Assembly: GCA_947471745.1 (NCBI GenBank)
Contig: CANJKZ010001148.1
Span: forward strand, 685,001-749,000
DNA: 64,000 nucleotides
Source of the DNA: Closterium sp. Naga37s-1
Taxonomy: Eukaryota; Streptophyta; Zygnematophyceae; Desmidiales; Closteriaceae
Direction of reading: 5' to 3'
Shown here piece by piece: positions 20,983 to 31,871 of the stretch. The position numbers and the translations under genes are program-made. The notes under the pieces were generated by a model. The model had not been told where the DNA came from. It ran no database searches and was given only the letters and a program-made list of their open reading frames with translations. How positions within the stretch are numbered: position 1 is the stretch's first letter; the number at the start of each line of letters is the position of its first letter.

Positions 20983-22203
20983 ATGGCGACGGATGCTCTG
21001 GCTCTCGTGGCGACTGCCCTTGCAGCGGCCAGCCCAGGAGGGGTCCCGGGGGTCCAGGTCCCAGCCCTGCTCCTGGCCGCCTCGGTGTTGGCTGGGCGCG
21101 GGGTCTCTTCCCGGTCTTCCCGCAGACGGCGGGAGCCACGACGCCCTTCCCGTGACCCTGTCTACCGCCCGCCGCCTGGCCGTGCCCCTGCATGTCTGCG
21201 CCCCCGTCAGCAGCAGACGTTCCGGCGGACGCAGCGGCAGCCGTCACTTCCTCACCGTTCGGCTCACCATCCCGTCTCCCCACCGCGGCGGACACGACCA
21301 CAGCAATCATAGGCACATCCACCGGTGCCGGGGATGCAGCCAGCCCCGCCTCCACCGTCTGTCCCTGTTCCGCCAACGGCCCCCCCTCCTCAGCAAACAG
21401 TGGTGCAGCCTGGGGAGTGGCAGAGGGCAAAAATGAGCCGCCGCCAGAGGCAGCGGCAGTCCCGCCAGCAAGGACCGGGTCCACCACCGTCCCCGCCGCC
21501 TTCACAGCAGCAGCGGCAGCCTCAGGCACCACATCAACAGCAGCCTCCGGCGCCGCAGCCGCTACAGCCTCAGGCACCGCCGCAACTGCAGCCCCAGCGA
21601 CCGCAGCCCCCGCTGTCTCAGCCGCCACTACGCCGTCGGTTCCAGCCGCCGCTGCAGCAGCAGCCTCTACCTCCAATGTCCCCAGTCCCTTGGTCTCCTT
21701 CCCCCCGCACCCCCCCCCTCTCGTCAAGCCGGTCTGACCGCAGGCTCGTACCCTTGGCTCTTCGTTGGCGGGCGAGAAGTGCCGATTCCATGAGGGCTGC
21801 TGACCCCTCCAACGCCGCCAGCTCCCCGCGCTGTGGTTCCTGAGGCGGGGTGGATTCTGACAGGCGGGAGTCTCTCTGACGGCGTCGCAGAGCGCGCAAT
21901 GAACGTGGGGAGTTGCCTAACTCTCCTATCATACGTGCTTGATCAGCTTCATTTGTACCTGGCGCACCAGGGTCTTGAGATCGAGGGGATGTTGCCCTCG
22001 GAGCTGGCGGCGGTAGAGTCCGCAGCGGAAGAGCTGCTGCATTTCCTCCCCTTGATTGGGTACGTGCCGCGCTCCCCTGGTGCTGCGCTTGGACCTGGCC
22101 CCCGGGCTTTGCTGCAGCTTGCCGAATCTGCCCGGGAGGCACCACTCGGCCTCGTGTCAGCAGCCGCATCCGTCCTGCGCTGGATGGACGGGAGGCTATG
22201 CTA
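20983..22203 (+). pseudogene. AORF of element 4
   Basis: It starts MATDALALVATALAAASPGG, closely matching element 9 (MTTDALAL). QVPALL, an Arg-rich stretch, the PPGRAPACLRPRQQQ motif and a Gln/Pro-rich middle follow. An in-frame TAG at 21310-21312 and a frameshift near 21835 interrupt it. The helical C-terminal module (NVGSCLTLLSYVLDQLHLYL to AAASVLRWMDGRLC) is intact at 21895-22203. Compared by hand with element 9 over about 100 codons of this module, differences fall roughly 19, 18 and 38 on codon positions 1, 2 and 3. That implies past selection on this frame. Confidence 0.65.
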
Positions 22204-22277
22204 GATCCTCGCCGAGTAGCAGATGTCTTTCCCTTGCCCGCCCCCTTGGTGCTGGGCTGGGCCTTGGGCTTCCCCAT
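21618..22277 (-). pseudogene. N-terminal (ORF1-like) part of element 4 polyprotein
   Basis: It starts MGKPKAQPSTKGAGKGK, a Lys-rich opening shared with element 9 (MGKPKPRPATKGAGKEK). This start lies beyond the stop of the antisense ORF, so its conservation cannot be a shadow of that ORF. The rest is Arg/Gln/Ser/Pro-rich and overlaps the antisense ORF completely. The frame changes near 21620 before reaching the RT. A nucleic-acid-binding role is only a guess from composition. Confidence 0.5.
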
Positions 22278-22379
22278 GACGGATAGTCCACGCCTGGGGG
22301 TGTTGTTGTTGGAGTAGGTGGCTACTACTGCATGCTGTACTACTTGCTGTTATAGTCCTTATTTCCTTCTGTCCTTGCC

Positions 22380-22590
22380 ACACCTCTCGCGCGGCCGAAG
22401 GATGCGCCGGCGAGCAGCGGCCGGCGCGAGCCGCCGTTTTTGGAGAGTGAAATGAACTCACCAGTGAAGAATGAGCTCAAAGGGGTGCACCTAGGGACTT
22501 TATACTAGGAAACTAGACTGGAAAAACGGCTAAGGACTAGATTCTACACTAGAGAGGGCTGAAAACGGCTAAGGACTAGTCCATGCCATG
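22380..22590 (-). promoter_or_regulatory. Promoter block of element 4 (b type)
   Basis: The block begins after a degenerate hairpin pair (22388-22432) and reads ccgtttttggagagtgaaa, aactcaccagtgaagaatga, then minus-strand TATAAA (plus tttata 22499-22504) and ggctaaggactag. The same b type recurs at 31461-31792, 42753-42918 and 48290-48436. Confidence 0.6.
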
Positions 22591-22672
22591 TAGGACCAGG
22601 GTACAGGCATGCAATGGAAAACAGCAAAGAACTATCATGCTAAACCTAAACTAATCATCCCTGCCAAGTCCC

Positions 22673-25600
22673 CTAGAGCTCTAGAAGAGGCTATAGAACG
22701 GTAAAACAGTCCCCTAGATATAATTCTTGCCCTATCCCTCCTACAGGCGGGTTCTCTGCGGCCGCCGCCTCACCAAGTTTGAGCAGGTACCCCACGGATT
22801 GCGCCCTCTCTAGGGCAACCGACCACCTCTGCCTGAACTGGTGCAGAAATTTCGCGGCATGGAAAGATTTTGAGTCGGCGTTGAAGTGGCGCCGAGCCGC
22901 CGTGTCTGCAAGAAGCTTCAGGAACACAGGAACTTCGGCGCAAGGGCAGCCGTAGGTCTCTTCTGCCAGTGGGAAGAAGCCCACCGTCTCTGGCCGGTTG
23001 GCATAGTGCTTAATTTTCTTGTCAGCTTGCTCTCGAGCCGCCCATCCCCTGCCTTTCTGTGCCTCTGGGTCCCTAGTACTGATAGGGTCCGTGATTGTCA
23101 CGTCACACACCCAGACCGCCCCACTGCTTCTGTCTGTCATGGTAAAATCAGCCGTCTGCTCCTCAATAGGGCAGTGAGCACTGGACTCCTTGTGAACGAT
23201 GAACCCTGCGTCTTGCGCCATGCTGATGCATGCGTCACGCAGTTCGTTGTGGGTATTAGTACGATGTTTACCCGTCCCACAACGGAAGAGGTGATTGGGG
23301 AGGCGCGGGTTTTAGTCTGTTCTGTGCAATCGCAGTTCTTCGGGGTGGAGAAGGGGAGGCCCAACCGGAAACGCACGGCATTGGCGAAATGCACCGGGGC
23401 TATGCGTCGTGACGTTGCTACTGGGACTGCCGTCATCCAGTCCCCGGTGCCGTACTCGGTAAGTGAGTACATCCTCTGTGTGTGGCCGAAGAGGGGGTTC
23501 GGCTTCATGCGTCTCGTTTCCTGGACTTGCACGGCGTACCTGCTACCCTGGACTTTAAGGGCTAGCGTGTGCTGGAGCTTGATATCCGAGCGACAGAGCC
23601 TCTCCTATTTTGAGTGCGTCCGAGGGCATAGCTAATTCGCATTCTGTGAGCCAGGAGTGAAGCGGGGTGTTGACATCTCGGGGCAGTATCATGTGGCTGT
23701 GGGCTCGTGTCAAGGCAGTGTCCGGGTCTAGCATGAGGGAGGAAAAGAAAAGCGCCGCCTGTGTGAAGCTGGCTATGAAACCGTAAATGCCTTCTACCAG
23801 TGGGTCCGTGATGCCTAGCCCGCCTAAGGACAATGGCAGCGACGCCTGCGCCCAAACTCTCGACTGCTCCGTGCCACTCGTTGGGACTCTAATTCCGCAT
23901 GACATTAGGAGCGCGGCCAGGAGGTCTCGTCCCCACTGTGCCCAGGTATCGCGTGGGAGAAGGTTCAAAGGTGTAGTTCGAGTGAGGTAAGCTACACGTC
24001 TGGAAATGCAGCGGGTGAGCAGCAGGGAGGCTACTTGGGGGTCGGCTCGTTCTAAGAGAGGCAGCGGCTTCGCCATCTCTTCTAGTTGCCCTGCTAGAAA
24101 TTTGGCGGCGCCAGCAGCCGGCCCCAGGTAGCTGCCGAGTAAGCGTACCCCGTCCTTGGAAAACGGGACCCCCGGCGGCCGCTGGTCGTGCTCCAGGCAG
24201 CACACTTCTGCGGGTTGTGTTTTAGCCCCAGTTGTGCCAGCTTGCCGGTGAAAAACGTGAAAGCTGCTGCAGTGCCCGCCTCGTCGCCCAAAAACGTGAC
24301 GTCATCCGCATATGCTAGGCAGAGCACTTCGGGGTGTGCTTCGGCAGTTTCGCGGAGAGCCGGGTGTATCCCTGCCGCAAACAGTAGTGGGTCGAGTGGG
24401 TCCCCCTGCCAGACACCCCGTTCACTGTTCAGTGGGGGGCTTGCAAATTTCGAGTCAAGGTACAGCTTCGAAGGGTTACCATACGTGAGCCGGACCAATG
24501 GGAGGAGTGGCGAGAGGCTGTTGTCGCGGAGCGCGTCGATGATTGCCTGACGCGAAATGCTGTTGAACGCGTTCGAGATGTCAGTCTGCAGCACCACGCA
24601 GCTGGCTCGTGAGTCAACGAATGAACGAGCGACGTGGATGTTTGCCTCGGCTCCACCTGGCACCGCCACCCCATACTGTAGTGGCAGGAAGTGGCCTCGT
24701 GCAGCCTCCCCAATTATAGTCAGTGCTGACTTGGTTGCGAGGCGAGTCAGGCACTCGCCGATTGCTATTGGTCGGGCCCCGCCCCCAGGTTTGGACAGCG
24801 CGATAAGGCGCAAGGCTGTCAGCAGATCTGCCACTAGCTCGGGTAACTTTCCCCCCAGCAGCGTGTTGACCAGGGCGTGTAGGTGGGTGCAGACCGATGC
24901 GTTGGTTGCGGATGCGTCGCGCAGGTGTTCAAAAGTGGTTCTAGACGGTCCCGCCCCAACGCCATTTTCGCATCGGCCTAGGATTTTAGCGAAGTCAGCT
25001 TGGCTGACTTGGAGGTTCGGGCCCGTGACAGTCGGCCAGGTCAACTCCTCGTTGTCAGCTGGCGGGTGCTTCGTGCGAAGTTCGTCCAGGATTGTAGGGC
25101 CAGGCGTGCAGACCGGGGTTGACTCGAGGGCTAGCACAGCTCGGCGTAGGCTTCCGCGCTTTGCCAGGCCCTCTGCCCTGCTTAGGACGCCCGCCTCGTC
25201 AGGTTGGTGACGTGGAGGTGGTGGGGTGTTGATTGCTTCGATCGCGTCCGAATACAATTGCTCCCATTCGCCACGCTGGAAGGATCGGAGCCGAGCCTTG
25301 ACTTCGGGCCACTTTGGTCGTCTGGGTGATGTTTGGCGAAGTGTAAGTCGTGGGAGAAATAGTAGGAGTCGCCAGCCTGCGATCGAATCCGGGTTTCGCG
25401 AAAGGTGGAGGAGTGGGGTGAGTAACGCCAGTGAGAACAACTGACATAGATTGGGCGGTAATCGGCGTGACACGGATGGCTGACGACTGTCGCATAGTGC
25501 TGCAACATCCCAATTTGCGATCGCCGCGAACAGATCTGCTCGCTTCGCTAAGTCTTCTGGCGAGTAGTAATGGGGGGAATATTGGAGGTTCGGTGCTGCA

Positions 25601-26973
25601 GGAGCTCCGCTCGCGACTCGATTTCTCTGTATGCGTCTCGATGTTGCGGTCTGCCTGCGGGTTGGAATTACAGCCGTACAATCAGCGGATGGCACTCCTC
25701 CTGCCTCCCCCGTCTCGTCCCCAGCAGCCTCTTGCCTCTCAGGCCTTTGCCTCACGGAGTCTATGTTTTCCTCCTCGTCACTCTCACTTAGAGGCAGCGG
25801 TTCTTCTCTATAAGTAGGATCCACTCTCTCGTGAGGGTCATTAGCTGACTCTAGTGCCGTTAAAGCCACTCGTCCTGCCGCCTGAAATCCGTTCTCCGGT
25901 CCCCCTCCTGCTCCGCTTGCTGCGACGCGCCCTCTTCCGCGTCCTCCTCGTCTCCGAGATGGTGATTGCTGGAGCGCTCGATTATTCGCTAGTGCGCGCT
26001 GGCGCTGCGTCGGTTGCGTACGAAAAGCTGCCGGCTGCATGCGGAACGGAGACCACGGCAACGGAACCCCCACTGCCGCCTTTTCCGAAGCTCGCGAAAG
26101 AAGCCGCTGGAAGCCTTCCTCGCCCTGAACCGTCGCCTCGCGAGGGCGGTCATCCGGTTCCGGCGCCGTCGGCGTCTCTTCCAGACGCGCCGACTGCTCC
26201 CCCTGCACCTCCTGCGGCTGCTGTCGAGCGGTCTGCTCCTGCCGCTGGTCTCGATCCTGCGCCGCCTGCGTCGTCTGCTCCCGACGCTGCGCAGTCTGCC
26301 CCCGTCGTCCCTGCTGCGCTACCTGCCGCTCTTGTCCCCCCTGCGGCGATCCCCGCCGTTGTGCAGTCGCCGCTGGCGGTGTCCGCCACCACTGGCGGCC
26401 CGGCTCCATCGGTTGCGCCCTCAGCGGCGGGTCAGTCCGCGCCTGCTGTGACGCCGATGGCCCCGGCAGGTCAGCCGTCACGCCCCCCGTCACCTGACCA
26501 CCGCCTGTCTCGCCCCCATTCCCCCGCGCTCCACCAGGAGCGCAAGTCGTCTCGTCACCATCGTGATTCTCCACGGCGTTACCAGCAGCCGCCTCACTGG
26601 CCTGCTCATCCCGGTGGTCACGGGGACTGGAGGGGTCCCCGCGGGCGCGGTCGTGGGGGGTACCGCCCGCCCGTGACGATGGCGGATCTTCAGCGGGAAG
26701 TGTCAAGGGCGGCACGCGAGAAGAGGGCAGCGCAGAGCCAGAGCAGTTCGATGCGCGCCTCGCCCGCCCATGAGGCTCCTCGCCAGCCCATGCTCCCCTT
26801 GAGTCCTCCGCCTGTCGCGGCACCCCCACCTCAGAATCACCGCCCAACGGTTCCTGCTCCTGCTGTCTCGGCACCCGCTCCTGGATCGCGTCTTCAATTG
26901 CCGCCGGTTCCGCCTGTTGCGGGGGTGGAATTTGTGGCCGCGGGTGGTGGCGCGGCGGCGGCTCAGTATTCAC
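22673..26973 (-). pseudogene. RT polyprotein of element 5
   Basis: The N-terminal 959 codons (24094-26973) are continuous. They hold the Gln/Pro-rich region with GRQWWRTPPA, EEGFQRLLSRASE, GGPENGFQAA, the pre-RT domain, GAGPSRTTFEHLRDA, LQTDISNAFNSISR (motif A), GVWQGDPLDPL (motif B, with Trp and Asp replacing the usual Arg and Gly) and CLAYADDVTFLG. Frameshifts follow near 24190, 23605 and 23310. The endonuclease (ADFTMTDRSSGAVWVCDVTITDP) is intact at 22691-23221. A TAG at 22691-22693 falls ten bases or so before the family's usual end, and the original stop is near 22673. Confidence 0.85.
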
Positions 26974-27404
26974 ATCAGGTTGCTGCTGATGCGCCGCTCC
27001 TGTTCCTGGCGGAGGCGCTTCAGCCTCCGCATACGCGTGTTCCCGAGGCGACGCTCGGCCAGCTCCACCGCCTTGCGGAAAGTCTCCACGCGTTGCTGTT
27101 GATACAGGTTGTTGCTCACTCGTCCCTCCCCGTGATCCCTGTTGAGACGTTCCGTGACCGCCCGCGTGAGACTTGCTTGGACGCGGCGGACCAGCTCACA
27201 GTGCTACTGGCGCCCGTGCTGGCTGAGCCCGCGGAGGGTGGCGCTGCTGCTGCAGGACAGCTTGACGAGGCTGTCCGAGGCTTGAGGCGGCACTTGCGCG
27301 CAGGATCTGGAGCCGCGGCGATCGGCGCAAGCACGCTTGTGGTCCGGGAGCTGTGGCGCACCCTGACGGGCGTTCTTCACGCCCTTGGAGCTCACCGCAT
27401 GTAG
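25959..27404 (+). CDS. AORF of element 5, intact, 481 aa
   Basis: This is the best complete example of the antisense protein in family A. The ATG at 25959 (MVIAGALDYS) is chosen because the same MVIAG start is shared by seven copies. Order: Pro/Ala/Val-rich region (about residues 35-190), PSRPPSPDHRLSRPHSPA with KSSRHHRDSPRR (190-225), Gly/Trp/Arg patch, PPVTMADLQREVSRA (about 240), Pro-rich spacer, LPPVPPVAGVEFVAAGGG (about 315) and the helical module from VPEATLGQLHRLAESLHAL to ALGAHRM. Against element 8, about 93 codons of the module show roughly 6, 5 and 25 differences at positions 1, 2 and 3; 23 of 32 altered codons are synonymous. No membrane segment or signal peptide is visible. Function is unknown; a Gag-like nucleic-acid binder is possible. 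Confidence 0.7.
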   Translation: MVIAGALDYSLVRAGAASVAYEKLPAACGTETTATEPPLPPFPKLAKEAAGSLPRPEPSPREGGHPVPAPSASLPDAPTAPPAPPAAAVERSAPAAGLDPAPPASSAPDAAQSAPVVPAALPAALVPPAAIPAVVQSPLAVSATTGGPAPSVAPSAAGQSAPAVTPMAPAGQPSRPPSPDHRLSRPHSPALHQERKSSRHHRDSPRRYQQPPHWPAHPGGHGDWRGPRGRGRGGYRPPVTMADLQREVSRAAREKRAAQSQSSSMRASPAHEAPRQPMLPLSPPPVAAPPPQNHRPTVPAPAVSAPAPGSRLQLPPVPPVAGVEFVAAGGGAAAAQYSHQVAADAPLLFLAEALQPPHTRVPEATLGQLHRLAESLHALLLIQVVAHSSLPVIPVETFRDRPRETCLDAADQLTVLLAPVLAEPAEGGAAAAGQLDEAVRGLRRHLRAGSGAAAIGASTLVVRELWRTLTGVLHALGAHRM

Positions 27405-27643
27405 TCGCGGGCTCCGATTGCCCCATTGATGCCATGCTTGTCTAGGATGTTACAGGAAGTGCCATTGCGTGTATGCCTTTGTTTGAAGTTTATTGCGTGT
27501 GTTCCCTCTTGCCGCCCTCTTCCCTCTTACCTAGCCGCTCGGTTAGTAGAGCAACCTAACTAAGAACTGAATAATGAGGCTCTAGGACTAGTAACTAGGG
27601 CCTTTATACTAGGCTGGAGAGGGATGGAGAGGCTAAGGACTAG

Positions 27644-27645
<2 letters not shown>

Positions 27646-27711
<66 letters not shown>
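27646..27711. repeat. (CT)n tract, tail of element 6
   Basis: 66 bp of pure CT between the promoter block of element 5 and the conserved 3' end of element 6 (TAATGGTCCTTGTATTGATA). Confidence 0.95.
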
Positions 27712-27712
<1 letters not shown>

Positions 27713-27800
27713 ATGGTCCTTGTATTGATATAGCAGCAAAGTACAAACATGCAGGGTATGGACGTAGCAAACAAGGCAGTCATACCTACTCACTATTCAC

Positions 27801-30800
27801 CTAGAGCTCCAAAAAGGGCTCTACCACCGCGAAACAGTCCCCTAGGTGCAACTCTTGACCGATCCCCCCTACAGGCGGGTTCTCTGCTGCTGCCGCCTCG
27901 CCCAACTTGAGTAGAAGGCCCACTGACTGGGCCCTTTGAAGTGCCACTGACCATCGCTGCCGAAACTGGTGCAGGAATTTGGCGGCATAAAAGGTTTTAG
28001 AGTCGGCATTGAAATGGCGCCGAGCCGCTGTGTCCGCTAGTAGCTTCAGGAAGGTTGGTACTTCCGCGCATGGGCAGCCATAGGTGTCGACTGCTAATGG
28101 GAAAAAGCCAACCGTCTCCGGCCGGTTGGCGTAATGCTTGATCTTCTTATCCGCTTGTTCCCGTGCCGCCCATCCCCTGCCTTTCTGCGCCTCTGGGTCC
28201 CTCGTGCTTATGGGGTCTGTGATGGTGACATCACAGACATAAACCGCCCCACTGCTTCTATCTGTCAAGGTGAAGTCGGCGGTTTGATCCTCGATAGGGC
28301 AATGGATGGCCGACTCGCCGTGAACAATGAAACCTGCATGCTGCGCCATGCTAATGCACGCATCCCGTAGCTCGTTGTGGGTGTTGATGCGGTGTTTGCC
28401 CATGCCGCAGCGGAGGAGATGGTTCGGCAGGCGGGGATCCGTGATGGCGGTCTTGTCCGCGCAGTCGCAGTTCTTAGGGGTTGAAAAGGGGAGGGCCAGG
28501 CGGAATCGAACGGCGTTGGCGAAGTGTACGGGGCCTATCCGTCTCGTGGGTTCAATGGGGATCGCGGTCAGCCAATCGCCGGTGCCATATCCAGTCAGCG
28601 AGAACATACGCTGCGTGTGGCCTGAGAGTGGGTTCAGCCGCATGCGTCTGGTTGCCCGGACCTGAACGGCGTATCTGCTTCCGTGCACCTTTAGCCCGAG
28701 CACATGTTGTAGCCTAATATCCGATCGCTCCAGCCGCTCCTTCTCCAGGATCTCGCGCGCGTCTAGTGGCAGGGCCGCTTCGCACTCCTTGAGCCATGAG
28801 TGCATCGGTGTGCTGTCGTCTCTTGGCAGCAGCATGTGGTTCTGAGCGATCGTCAAAGCATTCTCCGGTTCTAGCGCCAGGGAGGACAGGAATAGCGCCG
28901 CTTGAATGAAACTCGCTGTGAAACCGTAGACCCCTTCTATGAGCGGGTCTGTAATGCCGATGCCACCCAGCGACGTGGGCAGCGACGCCTGCTCCCACAC
29001 ACGCGCTTGCTCGGTGCGGCACGTTGGCATGTGGATGTCGCAGGAGGTGAGTAAGGTAGTGAGCAGGTCCCGACCCCACTGGCTCCAGGTGTCGCGGGGG
29101 AGTAGGTGGAGCGGTGTCGTTCTAATGAGGTAGGCTACTCGTCTAGAAATGCATCGCGTGAGGAGCAGCGCGGCTACTTGGGGGTCAGCACGTTCTATAA
29201 GTGGCAGTGGCTTTGTCATCTCGGCTAGCTGTTCGGATAGGAACTTAGCTGCTCCGGCGTCCGTCCCCACGTAGCTACCCAGAAGCCGTACTCCGTCCTT
29301 TGAAACCGGCACCCCGGGTGGGAGTTGTGCTTGTGTGACTGTGATCGAGCTCCATGCCGCACATTTCTGCGGATTATGCGTCAGGCCCAGTCGTGCCAGC
29401 TTGGCTGTGAAGTCTGTGAAAGCTGCTACAGTGCACGAGGTGTCACCAAGGAAGGTGACATCGTCCGCATACGCCAAGCATAGCACGTTGGGGTGTATTC
29501 CCGCTGCGAACAGTAACAGGCCTAGAGGGTCTCCCTGCCGAACGCCCCGTTCACTTTGCAGCGGTTCGCAGTTGAAATCGGCGTCCAGGAGCAGCTGCGA
29601 CGGGTTACCATAGGTCAGTTTTACAAATGGCTGCAGTGGCGAGAGTCCGGGCTCCTGTGACGCAGTAGCGATGGCATGTCGCGAAATGCTGTTGAATGCA
29701 TTCGAAATATCGGCTTGGAGGACCACGCTGTCGGGACGGGCATCCAAAAATGCCCTGGCTGCGTGGATTACCGCCTCTGCTCCGCCTGGCACTGCCACGC
29801 CGTACTGAATTGGCAGGAAATGTTCGCGGGCAGCTTCACCCATGGCTAACAGGGCTGCCTTGGCTGTCAGCCTTGTCAAACATTCGCCTATCGCGATTGG
29901 CCGGGCTCCTCCCCCAGGTTTGGCCAGAGCTATGAGCCGTGACGCAGTCAGAATTTTTGCGACCGGGCCTGCCAAATTTCCTCCGAGCATGGTATTGACC
30001 AAGGCGTGCAGATGGGTGCTGACCATTCCGTTGGTGATCGCCGCGTCGCGTAGGTGCTCAAATGTCGTACCCGAGGGTCCGGCCCCCACCCCGTTCTCGC
30101 ATCTTCCTAGAATCTTGGCGAATTCAGCATGGGTGATGGACAGTTTTGACTCGGGTGGCTCGGGCCAGGTCACTGCTTCGGGTACTGCTGGCGGGTGCTT
30201 TTGACGCAGCTCTTCCAAAATTTCCGGGCTCGGGGTGCAGACGGGTGTTGACTCCAGGGCCAGCACGGCCCGGCGTAGGCTGCCACGTTTCGCTAGGCCC
30301 TCGGCTCGGCTGATGACTCCGGTCGTGTCAGGCTGGTGTCGTGGCGGTGGGGGTGTGTTGACCGCGTCAACCGCGTCCTGGTACAGCTGCCCCTATTCGC
30401 CGCGCTGAAAGGCTCGGAGCCGGGCTTTGACCCCCGGCCAGTTCGGTCGTTGTGGCGAGGTCTGGCAAAGTGTTAGGCGCGGGAGAAACAGCAACAGGCG
30501 CCAACCCGCTTCGGATTCGGGGTTTCGCGATAGGTGAAGTAACGGTGTCAGTAGCGCCAGCGAGAACAGTTGGCACAGATTCGGCGGTAAACGGCGTGAC
30601 AGCGAAGGCTGACGACTGTCGCAGAGTGCCCCGATGTCCCAGCTCGCGATGGTTGCGAACAGGTCTGCTCGCTTCGCCAGTTCGTCAGGCGAAAAATAGC
30701 GGGGAGTCGGAGTGGTTTGGCGCGTCGTGACATTGATAGTGGCGGTCCGATTTCGTCGAGCGCGGCCCGTCCGCACTGGTAGGATTGGGGTTGGAATTTC

Positions 30801-31244
30801 ACCCGTTCGATCGACATCGGACGGTCGCTGATCCGCCTGTGCTGCTTGCGTGGCCGAGTGCCCTACCCCCGCTACTCCTCTTCCCGCTGCCTCCCTCGTA
30901 CTGCCTTCGTCCTCGATCCCCTCGTCTTCGCTTGGAGGGAGGGATTCTTCCCTATAAGATGGGTCCCTTAACTCGTCATCCTCATTAGTTGCATCCAGAG
31001 CCGTTAAAGCCATTCGCGCCGCCGCTTGATACCCGTTCTCCGGACCTCCGCCTGTCCCGCTCGTAACCTGCCTCCTGGCCCCGCGACCTCCCTGCTCTTC
31101 AGATGGTGATTGCTGGTTCATCTGGGCCATCGCCAGAGCGCGCTGCCGCTTGGTCGGCTGTGGTCGCCCAGCCTCAGGCGGGGCCCGGAAAGGCGACCAT
31201 GCCGTCGAAACCCCCTGTACCGCCAGCTCCGACGCCCGCGACAA
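27801..31244 (-). pseudogene. RT polyprotein of element 6, one TAG
   Basis: One continuous frame except for TAG at 30393-30395, where a Trp (QRGEWEQLY in sisters) is expected. It contains the N-terminal SRASELAVQG and GGPENGYQAA segments, the pre-RT domain, FEHLRDA, motif A LQADISNAFNSISR, motif B GVRQGDPLGLL, CLAYADDVTFLG (about 29445-29480), thumb and linker, CDCADKT...LPNHLLRC knuckle, endonuclease ADFTLTDRSSG, YVCDVTITDP, ADKKIKHYA and the family end PPVGGIGQELHLGDCFAVV. One nonsense codon makes it among the least decayed copies. Codons upstream of 31244 are lost with the 5' truncation. Confidence 0.88.
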
Positions 31245-31480
31245 CAGTCACTGAAAAGACTCTTCCCCATGCACCCGCGGATCCCCTTGCCGTGTCGGGG
31301 GCTGGCCCGTCTGTTCCTGCTGCTGCTCCGTCCGCTCCTAGGGGTGTTGCTGATCCCCCGGTTCTTCTCCCTGGCGCGCCCGTTGCACCGCCTGCTTCTG
31401 TCCCCGACGCGCCTATTCCGGCTTCTGTTTCGTCGCCAAAGGCGGCGTCCGCCACCACTGAACTCACCAGTGAAGATTGA
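31103..31480 (+). pseudogene. AORF fragment of element 6
   Basis: It starts MVIAGSSGPSPERAAAWSAV like the other copies and runs in frame for about 119 codons to SVSSPKAASATT. There the sequence changes at about 31459 into a promoter block and a foreign stop (31478-31480). The basic middle and helical module are gone. Confidence 0.7.
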
Positions 31481-31788
31481 GCTCAAAGGACTCCTCACTA
31501 GGTGCTTTATACTAAGAAAACAGCCCTGGAAACGACTAAGGACTAAGGCCTAGGCAGGAGAGGGTGGAAAACGGCTAAGGACTAACCCCAAGCCATCTCT
31601 CTCTCTCACTCTCTCGCTCTCTCTCGAACGAGCCGCCGGTTTTTGGGGAGTAAACTGAACTCACCAGTGAAGAGTGAGCTCAAAGGACTCCTCACTAGGT
31701 GCTTTATACTAGGAAAACAACCCTGGAAACGACTAAGGACTAAGGCCTAGGCAGGAGAGGGTGGAAAACAGCTAAGGACTAACCCCAA

Positions 31789-31792
<4 letters not shown>
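31461..31792 (-). promoter_or_regulatory. Two tandem b-type promoter blocks of element 6
   Basis: Two near-identical blocks begin gaactcaccagtgaag. Each carries minus-strand TATAAA (plus tttata at 31506-31511 and 31703-31708) and ends ggctaaggactaaccccaag. They are separated by a CT run ending ctcgaacgagccgccgg (31592-31640). Confidence 0.6.

Positions 31793-31870
<78 letters not shown>
31793..31870. repeat. (CT)n tract, tail of element 7
   Basis: 78 bp of CT followed by GAATGGGCCTTGCATTAATA, a diverged form of the family A 3' end. Confidence 0.95.

Positions 31871-31871
<1 letters not shown>

Larger units (their letters stand above)
17328..22590 (-). mobile_element. Element 4 (family B)
   Basis: A full-length but decayed family B unit with a very short tail (CT at 17328-17337). 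The 3' end motif is CAAGCAGTCATGTATTGATA and the 3' UTR of about 340 bp (17338-17679) has no visible coding. The polyprotein, antisense ORF and promoter block follow. At the right edge the GA tract that normally separates units is missing: ggctaaggactagtccatgcc joins directly to element 5. Confidence 0.85.
22591..27645 (-). mobile_element. Element 5 (family A)
   Basis: It runs from a 3' UTR without a visible GA tail (22591-22690) to a promoter block with TATAAA (plus tttata 27603-27608). The twin hairpins are absent: the AORF is followed by a 200-bp spacer (27405-27600) that goes straight into ccgctcggttagtagagc. The polyprotein is broken, but the antisense ORF is intact. Confidence 0.85.
27646..31792 (-). 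mobile_element. Element 6 (family A body, b-type promoter)
   Basis: GA tail, a 3' UTR of about 90 bp (27712-27800), a nearly continuous polyprotein and a body that stops abruptly at about 31459 within the WWRTPP/AASATT coding overlap. Two b-type promoter blocks (31461-31625 and 31626-31792) are attached there. These blocks otherwise accompany family B, so element 6 is a 5'-truncated body joined to another family's promoter. Confidence 0.85.
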
